Shown here: in pieces, positions 49,180 through 50,647 of the stretch
Layout: the number at the start of each line of letters is the position of its first letter
Numbering within the stretch: position 1 is the first letter of the stretch
Source: Bacillota bacterium
Lineage (GTDB): Bacteria; Bacillota; Clostridia; Lachnospirales; Lachnospiraceae
Assembly: GCA_023409835.1 (NCBI GenBank)
Contig: JAEYQV010000079.1
Coordinates: forward strand, 1 to 50,647
Direction: 5' to 3'
Length of the DNA stretch: 50,647 nt
Notes under the pieces: model-generated
Seen by the model: only the letters and a program-made list of their open reading frames with translations
The model's database searches: none
Told to the model about the DNA's origin: nothing
Program-made: the position numbers and the translations under genes

Positions 49180-50647
49180 ATGGCGGTTTGGACGAAGGCG
49201 CAACAGAAGGTAATTGATACAAGGAATAAGAATTTACTGGTATCGGCTGCAGCAGGCTCGGGAAAGACTGCTGTATTAGTTGAACGTATTATTTCGATGA
49301 TATCAGAGGGAGAGCAGCCGATTGATATCGATCATTTACTTGTTGTGACCTTTACGAATGCGGCAGCTGCCCAGATGAGGGAGAGGATAGGGAAGGCAAT
49401 TGATAAGAAGCTGCTTTTGGAGCCGGAGAATGTCCATCTGCAAAAGCAAATATCCCTGCTCCAGAGCGCCCAGATCACAACGATACACAGCTTCTGCCTG
49501 AATGTAATCCGGAACTATTTTCACCGGATTGATCTGGATCCTTCCTTTAAGCTGGCGGAGGAATCAGAGATCACCTTGATGCAGTCCGATGTCATGTCGG
49601 AGGTTCTGGAACGTTGGTATGAGGAGGGGAGAGAGGATTTTCTGGAATTCATCGAGAGCTATTCTCATTCCAAATCCGATCTTCCGATTGAGGAGCTTGT
49701 ATTGCAGCTGTATCGCTTCGCTATGAGTAATCCCTGGCCAAAGGACTGGTTGGCTGACCTTGAGAAAAGCTTCGAGCTTTGTTCCCTTGAGGATATGGAG
49801 GCAACAGACTGGATGCAGGAGCTGCTGAGGTATGTCCGCAGTGTATTATCCGATCTTTCAGGTAAGAATGAGGAAGCAATCGGAATCTGTAATGAACCGG
49901 ATGGACCGACGGCATATCTGACCGCCCTGTTGTCTGACCGGGAGCTTGTGAGCCGTTTGAAGGAAGCTAAGTCCTACCGGGAATATGCAGAGCTATTTGC
50001 TCAGATTTCCTATACCAGACTGTCTACGAAGAAGGAGGAGGGCGTCTCCCCATATAAGAAGGATAGAATTAAGCTCCTCAGAGAAGAGCTGAAGAAGGGC
50101 ATTAAGGACCTGAACGGACAATTCTTCTTCCAGTCTCCGGAGGAGATGTTAAAGGATCTTCAGGCAGTGAAGGGTGTTATGATAGTCTTAGTTGAGCTGA
50201 CTATTGATTTTCTCGAGCAATTTGCAGCGAAGAAGGAAGAGAAGAACCTGATCGATTTCAATGACCTTGAGCATTTTGCCCTGAATATTCTGGTAGAGGA
50301 GCAGGAGGGAAAGCGGGTTCCTTCCAGGGCGGCAATGGAACTCAGTGAATTATTCGAGGAAATATTGATCGATGAATACCAGGACAGCAATCTGGTTCAG
50401 GAAACAATACTACGAAGCATTTCCAGAGAGCATAGCGGGAAGGCAAACCGGTTCATGGTCGGGGATGTGAAGCAGAGCATCTATAAATTCCGTTTGGCCA
50501 TGCCGGAGCTCTTCATGGAGAAGTACAGGACTTATTCCACCAAGGAGTTGTTAGATAACGGGGAAACGAATTATGATTTGAGAATAGACCTTGATAAGAA
50601 CTTCCGAAGCAGGAAGGTGGTATTGGACTGTGTCAATAAGGTTTTCG
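49180..50647 (+). CDS. addA: helicase-exonuclease AddAB, subunit AddA (3' end beyond window)
   Basis: The first 489 codons of AddA, open to the last base of the window. Superfamily 1 helicase motifs visible: MAVWTKAQQKVIDTRNKN then VSAAAGSGKTAVLVERI (Walker A), VTFTNAAAAQMRERI (Ia), ITTIHSFC, LIDEYQDSN (Walker B), FMVGDVKQSIYKFR (III) and NFRSR (IV). The remaining helicase motifs and the C-terminal nuclease lie outside. AddA is the 3'-5' helicase motor and one of two nucleases of the complex. The ATG at 49180 follows GGAGATTTAT; another in-frame ATG at 49168 is less well placed. Probably in one operon with addB. Confidence 0.95.
   Translation, partial: MAVWTKAQQKVIDTRNKNLLVSAAAGSGKTAVLVERIISMISEGEQPIDIDHLLVVTFTNAAAAQMRERIGKAIDKKLLLEPENVHLQKQISLLQSAQITTIHSFCLNVIRNYFHRIDLDPSFKLAEESEITLMQSDVMSEVLERWYEEGREDFLEFIESYSHSKSDLPIEELVLQLYRFAMSNPWPKDWLADLEKSFELCSLEDMEATDWMQELLRYVRSVLSDLSGKNEEAIGICNEPDGPTAYLTALLSDRELVSRLKEAKSYREYAELFAQISYTRLSTKKEEGVSPYKKDRIKLLREELKKGIKDLNGQFFFQSPEEMLKDLQAVKGVMIVLVELTIDFLEQFAAKKEEKNLIDFNDLEHFALNILVEEQEGKRVPSRAAMELSELFEEILIDEYQDSNLVQETILRSISREHSGKANRFMVGDVKQSIYKFRLAMPELFMEKYRTYSTKELLDNGETNYDLRIDLDKNFRSRKVVLDCVNKVF

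Overview
The window looks like a chromosomal segment of a spore-forming, anaerobic, moderate-GC Clostridia, most likely a member of the Lachnospiraceae. Pointers are the sporulation sigma factor SigH next to rlmB, a CIRCE-controlled groESL operon, a SleB-type cell-wall hydrolase, AddAB recombination genes, a ferredoxin/hydrogenase-type sensor protein, and the families TIGR04086, DUF1848, DUF2225, DUF6062 and DUF3810. Several genes appear to start at TTG. The assignment rests on family recognition only; no database search was possible.

Layout. 0-5.4 kb: two small membrane proteins, the complete dTDP-L-rhamnose pathway (rfbA-rfbC-rfbD-rfbB) and rlmB. 5.5-6.5 kb: sigH, tRNA-Thr(GGT), tRNA-Pro(AGG), then a decayed duplicate of the tRNA-Pro 3' end with its terminator. 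6.6-10.3 kb: an accessory cluster (DUF1848 protein, a tiny Cys-rich ORF, WYL regulator, AlkZ-like winged-helix protein, MmcQ/YjbR protein). 10.5-13.5 kb: methionine ABC importer metN-metI-metQ, preceded by a strong promoter, a 24-codon ORF in which 11 codons are Met or Cys, and an intrinsic terminator. This is a candidate amino-acid attenuation leader and the most interesting item in the window. 13.6-18 kb: a DUF3810 putative membrane metalloprotease, a soluble [FeFe]-hydrogenase-like/chemoreceptor fusion on the minus strand, and a spore-cortex-lytic-like hydrolase. 18.1-21.9 kb: glnS, a 16-17 bp minisatellite, and two Cys-motif proteins (DUF2225, DUF6062). 22-24.5 kb: groES-groEL with CIRCE, followed by a 268-bp imperfect palindrome.

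24.8-28.2 kb (minus strand): a TPP-riboswitch-controlled operon for uptake of thiamine or its pyrimidine precursor (thiamine-binding protein, permease, lipoprotein, ATPase). 28.2-32.2 kb: three 26-bp repeats, a polysaccharide deacetylase, a MITE-like element and two tandem paralogous peptidoglycan-binding proteins. 32.2-37.3 kb: carA-carB with a long leader that contains a terminator-like hairpin and two pairs of hairpin-rich direct repeats. 37.4-41.6 kb: a VOC protein, a BIG2 surface protein and an OmpR-type two-component system. 41.6-45.6 kb: a 6S RNA gene with its own promoter and terminators, nadE, a DegV protein and a membrane-anchored FMN_bind-like protein. 45.6 kb to the end: addB and the 5' part of addA, which runs off the window.

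How the parts work together. Most genes are core housekeeping: surface sugar synthesis, translation, chaperones, pyrimidine/arginine precursor synthesis, NAD synthesis and recombinational repair. Nutrient import is under RNA-level control at two places: TPP riboswitch plus terminator for the thi operon, and probable leader-peptide attenuation for metNIQ. The intergenic regions are unusually rich in repeats and palindromes.
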